From Pisolithus tinctorius (taxonomy: Eukaryota > Basidiomycota > Agaricomycetes > Boletales > Pisolithaceae): DNA of 64,000 bases. The stretch spans positions 248,001 through 312,000 of the forward strand of contig JANFAH010000002.1 of the NCBI GenBank assembly GCA_024663395.1. The letters are read 5' to 3'. Numbering within the stretch: the stretch's first letter is position 1; the number at the start of each line of letters is the position of its first letter. Under the pieces are notes generated by a model that was not told the DNA's origin, made no database searches, and saw only the letters and a program-made list of their open reading frames with translations. Positions 10,169 through 22,275 of the stretch are shown here, piece by piece. The translations under genes and the position numbers were made by a program.

Positions 10169-12017
10169 TCAAGAATCCATTCCTGGCTCTGTTTTCTTTC
10201 GCATATTTGCGCCCACCTGAAGAAGGCGACAGCAACTTGTTAGCTGAGGCTGAACATTCCAAAATTGCAGACAGCCCTGGCGACTTTCCTTCATTCCAAT
10301 GTCGTGATTAAGCAAGTCGAGGGCAAGATCCTTCCTCTCGTTGCTTGGACCTGCATGAACCAATCTTGCGCAGGAGAGCCACCAGTGCAACGTCCACGCC
10401 TTGTATGACTCGACTCACTTGTAGTGGTCCCCATCACACTCGACCTTCCACACCGCGCGGAGAGGATTCCCAGTCACCGGAGTCCCATTTGTGGCTACAG
10501 CGGCAGAAGCAAAGGACATGTAGGTACCTCCTGAGCCATTCTTTATCCAATAACCGGAAGCGCCCGGTTGGAAAATCCACTATAGGCTAGGAGTAAGCTG
10601 CTGGAATGGAGAAAGACGACAGAAGCCAACCAACCGTTTGGTTGGGACCCTTGTGCTAACCCCAATGGAGGACGTCAACGCCAGGCTGTGGCAAGCCTGC
10701 GGTCAGATCCAATGCCCCATTTGATAGAGCATTTTTAATATGGTAAGCGCCAGGAAGGAGGCCATGCGTGTACAGACGCTCATCATCCTGGAATGAGACT
10801 CCTTGCGCAGCTTTGTCGATGGCCCTAGGAGTGGACGGAAGGGTAAGTGTGTGTCGTGAAAGAAGCAGTGTTCACTGACTTTTCAAGAAGGTTATATACT
10901 CCGTGTTTGCTCACTGAAGTTGCACCGGTAGGAAGCATGTCGGCAATCTTGGGAAATACGGACTCGAGCATGGGCTTCAAAGTGGTCAAAAGCCAGGTCA
11001 TCAAGTAGTCAGTGTTCTGCTCCAATACGGGACGTGTCAAGAACTTGACAAAGAAAAACTTAAAGGTTGCCACTTCGAACTCTTCGCGAACCTGGGAATC
11101 CTTTATGTATTGCGCGATCCTTGATTGGGCACTAAGTCCCATATAACTCGCGACTGCAGCCCCAATCACCCCACCAAGGGACCCACAGAACAAACCAAGG
11201 GCCACTCCTGTAACAAATAAGGTGGAGTTGGCACAGCGTGCAAGAGCACGAAGCGCATGGTCCTGTTGTTTGCGACACAGAAATTATCAGAAGAGTACTT
11301 GCGGATGAGAAGTAGACAAACCGGATTCCCTGCCAAAGCTTGAATCCCCGCGGCTGTGAAACCGACAAACGGCACATTCTCAAACGTCCGTGCAAGCCAG
11401 CCATCACGGTCAAAGAAACCATCGCATTAGAGAACCGTTAACTAACCCATCGTGACAGACGAACTTCTGAAAACTGGCCCAACTGACTGTCGCTCGAACA
11501 CTAACTTTCCTCCGTGATTAACGATACAGACAGAGAGATCAATCGAATCGGCAAGCCACCTCCCATCGTAGTGTGCAAGCTCCGCATAAAGGAATACTCC
11601 TTTGGAAGTGTCGAGGCGGACATTACGAGCAGTGCAGTAGGAGTCCTTGTTATCAGAATCGAGAGCGCCACGTTTGTTCGCCCAGTGATTGTTGAGGTCA
11701 ATCTCCGAATGGTGCCGTCTGGGCCAAGGCATAATACATGCAAGACGAACTTCTGCAAACTGAAGCAGGAGCAGGACAGTAAGATGCTCTCGTGGCTGGA
11801 ACGTCGTTGAATTCGGTCAGTGGATAGTCTTATACGAACATATCGGTAAATGATGAACGCACGGTTTCCTGAACACGAAGTTTCCGCCGTCGGCCATGAC
11901 AAAGAAGTCCAAGTTCAGCGAGGACTCGGTCCAAACTCCACCCTTGGTGCAGAGGAGGGCATGTAAAATAGTCCCATCTAGAAAAACATCTTGTGCGCTG
12001 GCGCCGAAGTTGTCCAT
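10169..12017 (-). pseudogene. CVNH plus ricin-B-type beta-trefoil lectin gene, damaged
   Basis: The ATG at 12017 starts a cyanovirin-N homology repeat (LDGTILHALL, ESSLNLD). Two more CVNH-like repeats follow (around 11790-11660, with SEIDLNN, and 11640-11500, with ADSIDLSVCIVN). Then come a segment with DGWLARTFENVPF and a glycine-rich hydrophobic stretch (GLFCGSLGGVIGAAVASYMG), a helical region, and a beta-trefoil with three repeats (GAYHIKN, GYWIKN, DLALDLLN; QxW-type ends at NQTW and QFW). CVNH and beta-trefoil domains bind carbohydrate. Lesions: a reading-frame shift between repeat 2 halves near 11690, an expected splice acceptor reading ACC instead of AG near 11415, and an in-frame TAG at 10656-10658. 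Most introns otherwise keep phase. It ends 141 bp before the peptidase start. Sequencing errors could mimic one lesion but hardly three. Confidence 0.75.
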
Positions 12018-12115
12018 TTCAACGTCAAAGTACTGTCGTTATGGCCAATATACTTGTTGAGGACTCTTTTGTGCTCCTGTCGGACGCCTTGTACTTTGCA
12101 GACAACAGCGAAATC

Positions 12116-13000
12116 TCAGAGCAGAGGGACAAAACCATTGTAAGAATAGGATGATTGCGGGTGGCTAGGCTGTGATGGTACTCGTTCCACGAAGGCTTTG
12201 CACCTTATATATTGTTTGACCTTGGTCAATCCGAGCCCAAATTCTAGAATGCAAAGACAGGGAACTGGGTTCGGCAGGAACGCTATTGGCCGACCCCCTG
12301 ACTGGGCGGGAAAGAAGAGTATTGCAAGCCGAGAATTGACAGGGTGAATGTCGTGCGTGGTTGATGTGGCCACAGGAACACTGGCAATGCTTACGTCGGG
12401 CGATGGCAGCAACAGCAATCGGTATGAATGCAGTGGGTAGGGTCCAAGCGAGGAACTCGCCGCAATGACAGAGTGACTGCAACGAGGGATAACCCCCAAC
12501 CTAGATCCAGTCGGGGGCTCAGGTTTCTCGAGCAGGTTCCTGAACGAGGCATTCGTCTGCCGCGGAAGGAAGATGTCATTGAACTGATTGACGAAGGTGC
12601 CCACGGAGGAGCCGTCAGGCAGCCTCGAGGTTCGCAGGCATCAATATCTGGGCACCAGAAGGTCATAATAGTCAATGCGCATGAAACTGGTTCCGCCTGT
12701 GATTTGGGTCCACGGTCGGAGAACCAGGCCGGGCCTGCAAGTTCCAGGGCCATGGCAGCGAGTTATACAATTTGCGGCTACAGGAACTCCGACGAGGGGG
12801 ACATCGTAGTTGAGGGGTAAATTGTCGTAAAGATGATGATCAGGCAGAATGGAGGGAGCCACTTTTTGTCGGTCTTGTAATTTTATCAAGAAATTCGCTG
12901 TCTCCGAGAAACCGGGCAGCAATATTTGAATTAGGCAGCATAGAACAGGAATAACAAGAGGGAGGGAATGGCAAATGCGAATGTAGTGAAACCTCATTGA
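12116..13000 (-). pseudogene. Unrecognised gene remnant with a hydrophobic segment
   Basis: Protein-like stretches lie in different frames: LPLNYDVPLVGVPVAANC near 12800-12750, LPDGSSVGTFVNQF then FRNLLEKPEPP near 12620-12500, and a candidate membrane segment FLAWTLPTAFIPIAVAAIAR near 12455-12400, followed by a good donor GTAAGC. I do not recognise a family. Part of this stretch has a relict copy at 5.55-5.97 kb, which shows it was once a conserved unit. Stops between the stretches make an intact gene doubtful, but unrecognised introns could explain them. Confidence 0.4.
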
Positions 13001-13203
13001 CAGAACAAAGAACGAGTGGAAGGGGGCAACTAAGCTGACTCAGTGGCAGGCAAGCAACGAACGAACGAGTGACTGCTAGACGAACAAAGGGGAGAGCATA
13101 TAGAACGGGAAAAAAAAAGAGAAGAAAAAGAAAATAATCATACATGTGCATGGTCGCGGAGCCAACCTAGCGTCAAAGCATTGACAGTAAGCGGCATCAT
13201 TGC

Positions 13204-16200
13204 CTACGTGGGCCACCCTCCTGCAATCCTAGCGGCGCCTACCCCTACTCTTTCCACAACACTCCACACGCCCCGCGTACCATCATACCCAAACCCTTCA
13301 CCAGGTGCCTGCATGGAGTTGAAACTCGACCACGCTGCGCGGTCGTAGTACGTCGCACCTCCGATAGGACCGTATTGTGGAGCAACGTAAGGGCCCATGA
13401 TGAGATAGACGAGCGCAGAGGCAGAGAGGTAGAGGAGGAAGTGTTTGGCGGTGCCCAGGAACGAGAGTGGTGAGGAGTCACCGCCTGATGAAGGTGGCGA
13501 AGGCCCAGTAACTTTGCTGCCATTCGCACCGTATACATACGTATTATAAATGTTATAAAACCGATTGCGGCTCCTTGAACCACCACCAGTCTTCGTGGAT
13601 GCTTCGATGATCTTGTCAATCACCGAGCACTCGACACCGAGATCTTCCTTGAGCGCACGCCATTCTTCAACAGCGTCCTCGGAAATACCACCTGGGAGGG
13701 GCGAGATGGGCAGTTCAAGCCCCTTATGCCATGTTTTGAGAAGCTCACGTGGGTCCGTCAGCGTGGCCGATGAGGAGGATTGGGAAGCAACTTGGTTGTA
13801 AGATGGAGGGAGGTCGTGCGGTTGTAAATGGGGACTAGCCAAGAGCGACGATTTAGGGGTGGGAGGGAGAAGCGTGGAAGAAGACGACGTCATCGCCTCT
13901 TCCTCATCTTCCAACGGTGAGGGGACACGTTCCGGGGAAGACGGCTCGACGGGATGTACTGCTTCTACAGGTATGTCTGTCTGCACCTCGATGCTCGTCG
14001 TAATCTTGGGGATAGGCACAGGCTCGGCTTCGGTTTGAATGGATGACGATAATAGACGAGCACCGTCAGTCTGGATGGCACACACTGAGGTAAGGATGGG
14101 AATGGGTGGGTCAGTCTCGACACCGCACGATGACGTGTGTTCGGCCGTGAAGTACTGTGTTGATGCATCCGTATACTCCTTCGTCTCAATGACGGTCTCG
14201 ACTTTATTCGACCGCCCTGCAACCTTCTGTTCCAGCAGTCAGCATACAGGGTCACATCTCAGAAACCAAACAAAAAAGTAGGTCAACGTACCCGCTTCTT
14301 CCGGGTAATAATTCTCTCAATAACATCCTCTTCTTCACCCTCTGTATCCCCTCCTTCCTCTGCACCCTCGTCACCGCTTTCATCATCCTCGTCCATCCCC
14401 CACTGGGTCCCAATCTTCCCCAACAACTCCGCTCCAAGACTCTTGCTCACGCTGCCTTGCTGACTTCCACCCTGACTCCCCCCACCAGCTCCAGCGCCTG
14501 AACCTCCGTGCAAACTCCTCATCTCATCCATCTCGAACCTCATTCTGTCAATCGTTTCCTTCAACATCAAATTCTCCTGCTTCTGTTCCTCCAACTGCGC
14601 GTGTGCTTGTTGGGCGAGTTCTAACTCAGCCTCGAGCGCTGCGATTCGGGATTCGTAAGTGTCATGCTCGCGTGCCCATTTCTGGGCTTCTAGCGTTTGG
14701 AGAGACGAAAGGTCCTGGAGATCTTTGAGTTCCTGGTCTCGACGGCGGAGGGTATTGCGGTAACGTTCGGACTCGGCTGCGGTACCCCAACGGGGTAGAG
14801 GGCAACATCATTGTCAACCCGATATAGCGAGGGGTAAGCGATGGACATACCGCACTGTTCCTGGTACTGTTTTTGGAGGGATTGGTATGCAGAACGTGCA
14901 TTTTCGAGACTCTTTTGCAACTTGGCAATCTCGCTTTCCAGTGCAGCCATCTGTGTCGAGTTCACCCGCTATAAAATGGTCGAGTCGAGTCAGCAACACA
15001 GCTCCCGAAAACAACCAAATGTGAAAAAAAAACCTACTTCTTTCGCTCTCAACTCCTTTTCTTCCCGTTTCGTGGCCGTCAGTTCACTCTTCAATTCTTC
15101 CAACCTCGCCTGCATCTCTTCCAGGTCCGTATCGTGCTCGTTCAACTTGACTTGGAGCGTCCGTTCTGCCTCCATCAATTTCCTTCCGAGCTCGGTATTG
15201 GCTTTTTGGAGGGCATCAAGCCGCTCGAGAGGTTCGAGAGAGACTGCTGAAGACGTGGCGCTTCGGTCGAGGACGAGTCCCAACGAAGATTCATCTTCCG
15301 AGTCTGAGCCGCCGTCCGAGGATGGGAGCCGTGGTAGTGGTAACGACGACACGCCATCGAGGAACGAGTCTGTCCCGTTTCCTTGGCGGGGGTAGTCGAA
15401 CGAGGATTCGAAGGAGAGGTCTGGGGAGAGAGGATTAGGTGACAGAGGGTTACGACCGCGGTCGTGGTCCCGGTCAGGTGAGATATAGTGGAAACCTATG
15501 GCGTTGAGCGGCTGAGATTGGGCGCGAGAATGAGGACGAGGGAGGAAATGCTGGGAGGGATAGGATGGGGAAGAGAGATCTGACCGGGGACTCGTTGGAT
15601 TGGAGGGTGCGCGTACACGGACGGAAGTTGACCCTAGTGAGGTGGGGCTTGACGCCTAGATAACAACGAGTTTTGATAGGAATGCGCACGTGGTTGAGAA
15701 AAATGACGCGTGACATACCTCTGTATCGCTCGAGGCGCTACTGGGGGTACCATCCAGACTCCTACGTCTTCCAGCGGGTAGCGGTCGACGTGTCCAACTC
15801 GAGGGGGCTGCCCCGGCGAGTGGCGTCGTTCGTTGTCTTCGTGAGGTATCAAATGCGGAAGGCGGTGGTGCATTGATGGGCGTCTTTGGTGGAACGCTCG
15901 GTGGCCGACTTGGGATACGCGACGTCCCGTCCGAGCTCTGGCTAGACGATCGCGAAGACGGTGATCCGTGAATGAATGGGTCTCGTCCTCGTCCTCTATT
16001 GGCGTGCACCGTCCGATCTTGACCGTCCTCGTCGGAAGAGCTGTCGTGTTCGTCTGACTGGATCGAGGGTAATTGTTGCTGAGGCTGAGAATGGGCATGC
16101 CCTTCCTTCCCAGGTGAACCCCTTGGACTATGGCGCGTCCGTTCGGCGATGAACTGTAGCAGAACTTGCGGGGTCACCTCGATGCCAGGATTACTCGCCA

Positions 16201-16441
16201 GCAACGCGCGCAGCATCTGCATTTCCTCGTCTGAAAGTAACTCGACGCCATAGAGCTCTGAGAATTGGCGTATGACGTCTGGAAGTACGTCCGCCGAGAT
16301 GGTCGGTTCGCTGGATTGGTTGAAACGGACTGAGTGGATATTCTTAAATATATCATATAGTTCCTGTTCGATGTCGCTTATTGACTGTCTGTTTCGCGTG
16401 TTGTCCGTCTGCGAAGACGTCCCCCTGGATGAGCGCGTCAC
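13204..16441 (-). CDS. Long coiled-coil protein with one C-terminal membrane segment
   Basis: Exons read: about 16440-15718 (acidic, helical, EF-hand-like LLSDEEMQMLRALLASNPGI, then Ser/Pro-rich); 15652-15038 (Ser/Pro-rich, then coiled coil starting LDALQKANTELGRKLMEAE); about 14965-14850 and 14770-14290 (more coiled coil); then about 14230-13204. The last exon contains PPSYNQ-type low complexity, a compact helical module (LKTWHKGLELPISPLPGG to DKIIEAST), a basic stretch (SRSRNRFYN), one membrane span (HFLLYLSASALVYLIMGPYV) and a 60-residue tail ending GGWPT. The 5' end is unresolved: upstream frame ends do not splice cleanly into the 16440 exon. The layout (cytosolic coiled coil, one C-terminal span, short tail) resembles KASH or spindle-pole anchoring proteins, but this is inference only. 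Confidence 0.7.
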
Positions 16442-16675
16442 TCTGAGGATTAAAAAAATAAACTTGCCATGGGTGTGTTGGGGGGAGAAACGTCGTCCAC
16501 TTGCTTGAATCCGTTAAGTGAGACCTCGGTGACTGGCCCATGCCACGGCCACCAAACACTCACAAACACTATTGTCCCATTGTGTGCTTCAGTCAAACAT
16601 GTACAATAGGCTCACGGTCAGGTACATAGATTTAGCCGCAGGGACAGGAATACAAGAGTTACAGAGTGAGGTTCA

Positions 16676-18110
16676 ATGTGTAAAGTACATGCAGCAAGGA
16701 TGCAAGACATCGGTTGTCATCTTCAAGTTAATGGTGTGAAGGGGGGGAAGAGATTCCATGATTCGCTCTCGGAGACCACTGCATTCGCGTACTTTGACTC
16801 TGACGCGGACCTGGCGACCATAGTAGTGCGGCGCACCCGATTTGAGTCAGCTCTAGACGGATAATAGTTGTGTGTCGAGTGAAATGGATTCCATAGGGAA
16901 CGTACATCCTCCCCAGAAATCTTTTAAGCTCTGACTGGTTCCGTGAGTATGCTGATATATTGTTGCATCGTGCGAGCCAGTGATGTCAGATGAACATTGT
17001 TAGGATGGATATGCAGGATGGATTGCTCGAATACTCACTTGCAGAGGTGGTATTCTCCAACACCTTCCGTTCCACACGACCTACTAATCGTCCTAGGAAG
17101 CGTGCGGCAGCAGGTTACCATGTCACCGGCACTAAGGCATCCGATAGCAAGGTAAAGCAACTTTGTCCTCCCTGAGGCACTTGTCGCTTCCACAGAAGCA
17201 ATGTGATTGACTCACTTCCTGTAGCCGCTAAAGCAACGGCCGTAGGCACGAGTTACAACACTCTTGGCTCGCAGCCTACCAACAGTAAGTAATGGGTTTC
17301 TGGCGCCGACAATACCAATTAATTCTAGTGGGCGCACGTACCAGGTGGAAGATCATAATGGTGGGACGCGTTACAATGATATTATGTGCAGGCTGAGCAG
17401 CTTGGTGGGCAGAAAAGGACTAACAGCTCGTCAGGGAGTTAGAATTAGCTAATGGACGGTGTTCGTCCACCTTCATCTCATGAACCAGGCCATCTGCAGT
17501 AAGGGGCGCTGCGATCTACCGCACGGCAGAAAACAACAATACACTCACCGAGTCGCAGGACCCCCGGAATACGGCGTATTATCTGACGCGCCGTTCAAAG
17601 TTGAGGAAGAAGTGGAACAACGAGTCTGAGGGTTTTATCCTGCCTTTGATTTTGCTGGACAACTGCATCTGCCTGCCTGCTACAGGCGATCCCAGTCCAT
17701 TAATGAACGGACGACTCTGCAGAAAAAGGTGTTAGTAGTGAGAACTCGCCAGCGTGTGGAGTGAAATGGATTCTAGAAGCAACGTACATCTACCTTCAGG
17801 AAATATTTGGGGCTCTGACTGGTTTGGTGAGCATATGAGCATGTGTTGTTGCTTCGCGCAGGTCGGGGGTGTCCGATGCAATCCGCAAAATGTTGAATAT
17901 GCAGGACGGGCGGCTCTAGTATTCACTTGAAAAGGCATGCTCTCGAACACGTCCCTCTACACGCGACCTACTTATCGTTTCAGGAGGTGCACTGCCAGGT
18001 TGGTGTGTCACTCGCGCAGATTAAGACTGATGATGGGACGCAACGGGGAGTACCATTGGCCAGACGCACTGCAAGCTGTGTTTGGTAGATTCAATACCAC
18101 CTTGCCTTGA
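16676..18110. repeat. Degenerate paralogous segments, copies 1 and 2
   Basis: The stretch 16870-17110 matches 17750-17975: both hold GAGTGAAATGGATTC, a CTCTGACTGGTT motif, ATATGCAGGA, ACTCACTTG-like and CGACCTACTAATCGT-like blocks in the same order. The part 17230-17510 also matches 20235-20430 beyond the DHHC gene. Frames are broken in both copies and I recognise no protein family. Probably remnants of a multi-copy gene or element. Confidence 0.5.
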
Positions 18111-18492
18111 CGAGCCACGTAGATTATGATAGATGGCCGACAGATACAAAATGTTTCCGTCCACGCCGCATTCCGTTCGATATTCGTAGGATATATGGGA
18201 TATGTGGTATGAAATATGAGCGCTCCGTCCCAGTCCTGAGTAGAAAGGGTGTGAGCGTGTCAGAAGTTACACAAACCCTCCATAGAGGCACGATGACATC
18301 GAGGTCAGAAAGAGACATGCATATACGGCATAACCGGCATGCAACGAGTGTAGCCGGAAGTGTGGTCATTCGTACTCCCCAAGACAGCCGGTCCCACTAT
18401 GTGGAAAGAAGGGCTGCTTGGAAGTGTCATATGGCCCCGGCGTCTTTCATCACTTTCTCTTAACATACATGAAGTGACACTCACCAGCCGCT

Positions 18493-20036
18493 TCACCGAT
18501 CGTGGTTGTCACCACCTGCGTTGCCACCATAATCCTCGTCATCCTCCCCATCCGTCAGCTCTTCACCTTCCCTCACGCCATGGTGTCGGCTAAGACCGTC
18601 GCGATGCGCCCACGCATATCCGTCGGTGTAAGGCATGAGACGGAAGGGAAGGAAGAGTGTGTAAAGAGGACTTATGTGGGTTCAAGTATTAATTCCGTCA
18701 AGAGGGATACGTCATGGACGAAGATGGGGAGGGACTTACTATCCACCCTCACCGACATTAAAAAAGAGGGCAAGATTCCTACGTGTACTGTGTGGCCATT
18801 TAAATGCATAGCCCTCCTATCATACCGGTACATACGTACCCTAGGTCATATGAATTGATGAATGTCTGTTGCCATCAGTCTTACCGGATGCAACGTGACG
18901 AGGCGAGACGCACCTCTCCCCTCTCCTTAGCCCATTTCGTATAAACTTCATGGTCTTGTGCCTCGACAGCGGTTTCACCACGCGCGACTCCCCACATGTG
19001 CCAAGCGAGCATGATAGCAACAGCGAAGGCAAGAACGAGGCAGAGAATGTAAGTTGTGATAAAGAGAAAGGGAGGAAGCGAATGAGTCCAGACCTAATAG
19101 AGACATGAAACGCGGTTGGAAGTACGAGGCGGGATGTAGGAAAGCAGAAGGGACGTACGGCGACCGTGAATCCGAATGCGATAAACGCATGTGGGAATCC
19201 AAGGATGGTGAAAATGGATGTGGCGAGGACGAGGTATGCCCTACGTCGGCATCAGTTTGCAACCATCTACATCAACGACATCGAATGACGAGTTGAACGG
19301 ATGCACACATACATGAAAAGGACGAAATGGCGTTCGTTGTACAGGCCTACACATTGATTTATCCCTGTGCATCAGGCGTTCAGCGCTTGACACTGGACAT
19401 GCGTTCGAGATGTACTATAGCACTTGGGGCAGAGACTTACACTATACATGGTGCATCATGGATACTGGGAGGAGAGTAAAAGGAACTCACGGGACAATGA
19501 TGATCAAATTTGAGCACGCATCGATTGCATATGCGGCAATGATGTGCTCTCTGCAAGGCGTCAAGTATGCGCCGACAGCAAGGGAGAAGTGGTCGGACGT
19601 ACCTCTGGCCGTGTATCGTTGCACTTCCTACATCGAGACATGCGTGCGCGGACGATGTTCAGGCACAAGCCCCCATTAGGAGGCGGGGCAGCCCAGAGGA
19701 ATCCGTTGCCATGGACGAGAGACCGGGTGTCACCGACGGACCCGGGTGGGACGGTACAGACGTGGTAGTAATGTCCGACCACGTTCAGTGCTATGAGCAT
19801 AGAGAAGGGCGCCGTCAGCCATGGGAACGGCAGTGTGGGCTGGATGATGGTGACTACGGAGGTCAACGACGAACTGTCGACCAAAACTCAGCCAGTGACT
19901 TACAGAAGCTGAGGATTCCAACAGATAGCAGGCAGATGGCCAGACAGACAAACCAGGGGCCCGCCGCACCTGTGATTCTGTCTGCAGCGCGTTCGACGCA
20001 CCGAAAACAGCGAAAAACTCGACGAGCACACGTCAT
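18493..20036 (-). CDS. DHHC-type protein S-palmitoyltransferase
   Basis: Integral membrane enzyme that moves palmitate to protein cysteines; the DHHC Cys forms the acyl intermediate. Exon 1 (20036-19904) begins MTCARRVFRCFRC and holds the first membrane span. Exon 2 (19853-19603) has the second span, then HYYHVCTVPPGSVGD and CRKCNDTRPE. Exon 3 (19550-19491, 20 codons) is the cysteine-rich core HHCRICNRCVLKFDHHCP. Later exons give INQCVGLYNERHFVLF, AYLVLATSIFTILGF, VWTHSLPPFLFITT with a further span, WHMWGVARGETAVEAQDHE, NLALFFNVGEGG, and an acidic tail LMPYTDGYAW to a TGA at 18493-18495. Introns of about 50 nt keep phase except between exons 3 and 4: one base seems missing where the conserved Trp codon should be rebuilt. 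Either a real frameshift or a sequence error. Confidence 0.85.
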
Positions 20037-20129
20037 CGGAGTTGAAGGAAATATACAGGCTGCCATGTATGGACAGTCCTAAATTATACACGCCTTGTTA
20101 CAAATCCGTCAGCCATCATGCAATCATGC

Positions 20130-20890
20130 TCCTAGTAGGATGGGAATACAGCAGATAAAGATCTTACAGCCAATGTAGCCGACCCAGTTCTTTTCCAGAC
20201 TGAAGCTACTATTGAAGGTGTGATTGTCGCACTGGAGCAAAGGGCGTCGGCACGACCTACGACACTCCAGGCCGCTGATTTCTGATCACAGGTGTCAACT
20301 GTACTAGTTGGTTCTACTGGATGCATATACCAGATGGAAGATCATGACAGTGCACTCGATTTGACCCCCGAGAACGGCCAGTGGACGGCTTTTATTCACA
20401 TTCATCCCACGAACCTACGGGCCGTCGGGCACCATGCACAACAGAAAGCAGCAATGTCTTCATGCGGTCGTGGAACCCTCGAGTTATAGCGTACGACCCG
20501 ACAACGTCGAGGGAGAAGGACCATTTGCAGAACGAGGATTCAGAGAATTTCATGCCCACGCATCCGTCGATTCCATATGTTCTCTCCTTGGTCTACCTAG
20601 TGGTCACTCGTACTGTTCGTTGCTTGGCCTGCCCTGAGCCAGTTTATTTACCCCCTTCCATTCTTTGTTCCGAATCAGCGGCGCCGTGACTTATCACACA
20701 AATCTTCCGCTCCCTATGGCTATCAGATTGTTGATAATGGCACTCGATCAGTCGACCTTCAATGGGGGGCGTTTCATTGACTATTCCTTGCGAGGAAATC
20801 AGAGCACGGGTTGGCATGAAAGAGGGAAAGAAATGATAGTAAGGTTCAATCGGCCCGTAACACGCGGAGAAAGGACCTGCTGAGCGGTAA
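20130..20890. repeat. Degenerate paralogous segment, copy 3
   Basis: The stretch 20235-20430 matches 17230-17510 (shared GTCGGCACGACCTAC/GTAGGCACGAGTTAC, ATATACCAGATGGAAGATCAT, and a GTGGACGG...CATTCATC block). No intact frame. From 20890 to about 21420 I see nothing else. Confidence 0.4.
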
Positions 20891-21423
20891 CTTAGCGTGC
20901 TGTAGTCAGCCGAACGTAAAAGAGCAAGACGGAGGTGACAAAACGAGACCGAGCCATGGTATGGGTAATCTACCGTGCATATCAGTATCTGCGCTCGCGA
21001 TGCACTACTGCTACTACTTATCCTGATATTAGAACGCCGTGACTATCTACACGCATGGTGTCGAGGGTCTCAGATGATGTTGCAAATGGCTTGGCTGATC
21101 TCACATTCCGTGACGACTAAGTGAAAGTGACCCTCGAAGCCTGCGGGCTGATCTTCATCTGAAGGCAATTTGCAAGATTGTCCTTGCATACATCGTACCC
21201 TGGATCTCCAGGAACGGATAGTTGCAAGGCCCTTTGTTCTGGCGCAATAACATCGTCCAAATCAGCCACGGTAGCCGTCTAATGAAACCTGTCTATTAAA
21301 CATAGTGCGAGGTCATGGAGGTTCGACGCGTAGCTAGGATGGATATTTGGACGCATTTGCAACACGTATCGGTGCAACTTAATGGCCGCATTCAGGTTAG
21401 CAATTGAATGTTGGTCTTAAAAT

Positions 21424-22275
21424 CTATCCGTAAGGTCTCCAGAGGGCACATAGATCGTCCACGGCTCGGGAAAATATAACAGATTCGCCCAAGTTTATCC
21501 CCGCCGCCAGCCGCTCTCCGAGACTGAGCTTTTCAAGGGAATTGGCGTAGTCGGGGTGCCCTGGAAATCGGAGCTCCAGAACGTATGTCACGAGACAAAT
21601 GGCTTCGTCTAGGTCAGCTATAATCGCCTGCTTCCCAAAGGCACATTGACAGGGCGTGGAGCGAAGAGGCAACGTCAACGGACAGAGCTCTAGTGCCGCA
21701 TGGCTGCGAATGATGGGTTCCTCCAAGTCGGTGACTACCCTCTGACTGGCATATCTATCAGAAAGACAGTGAGCAAGCAAGCGGACTGGAGAATCCCGAT
21801 CAAGATGTCCAGGAAGATGAAGTTCCAACGCGGCTCAATGCAGCTCAATCGCCCCATCCAAGCCACACATTGCAGCTAGTTCCAGAAACCTGGCCCGGAG
21901 GTAACAACCGAGATTGTAAAGAGATATGTTACGATTGGGATACCCTGGCAGAGAGAACTCTAACGCTGCACGTCCAAGTATGACGGCTTTGTCCAAGTTA
22001 ACGACCACCTCCTGATCCTCATATCCATCCGAAAGACGGAGAGCAAGCGAACGGAGTGATGAATATCGATCAGGATGTCCAGAGGGACGAAGCTCCAATA
22101 CCGCACGCTGCAGCCCAATTGCCTCGTTGACGTCGACAATTTTGCCCTCTTCCAGGAATCTGTCATGAAGGGTGTCCGTCAGCTCAGTCAAGGCAACATT
22201 CCGGCCATTATGCCCTGGAGGACAGCATTCCAACTGTGCCCGCCTGTGGAAAACGTTATCTGTTCAAATCATTGA
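21424..22275 (-). pseudogene. TPR-repeat protein fragment with an in-frame stop
   Basis: The minus strand encodes repeated ~45-residue units of the pattern LxPPGHPDR..SL..LA..L..R...G...DLDEAI.L.RAALEL, seen at least five times (for example VLELRPSGHPDRYSSL, ALEFSLPGYPNRNISL, LELRFPGHPDYANSLEKL). These are tetratricopeptide-like repeats typical of large agaricomycete TPR/CHAT proteins, which act as protein-binding scaffolds. The frame is continuous across 22233-21424 except for one TGA at about 21832-21834 inside a repeat. There is no start region or partner domain, so this is a truncated copy. An upstream acceptor-like CACAG near 22260 suggests a lost 5' exon. Confidence 0.75.

Noticed and set aside
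10600..10660. Alternative splicing that would skip the TAG in the lectin trefoil
   Set aside because: A GTTAGC donor just before the stop exists, but no acceptor keeps the frame of the following trefoil repeat.
12428..12820. Plus-strand 130-codon frame opposite the gene remnant
   Set aside because: Low-complexity Arg/Gly/Ser composition typical of the shadow of a coding strand; the minus strand has the better protein-like stretches.
16441..16470. A 28-nt GC-AG intron joining an upstream start to the coiled-coil gene
   Set aside because: Too short for a spliceosomal intron and the joined frame does not match the downstream exon.
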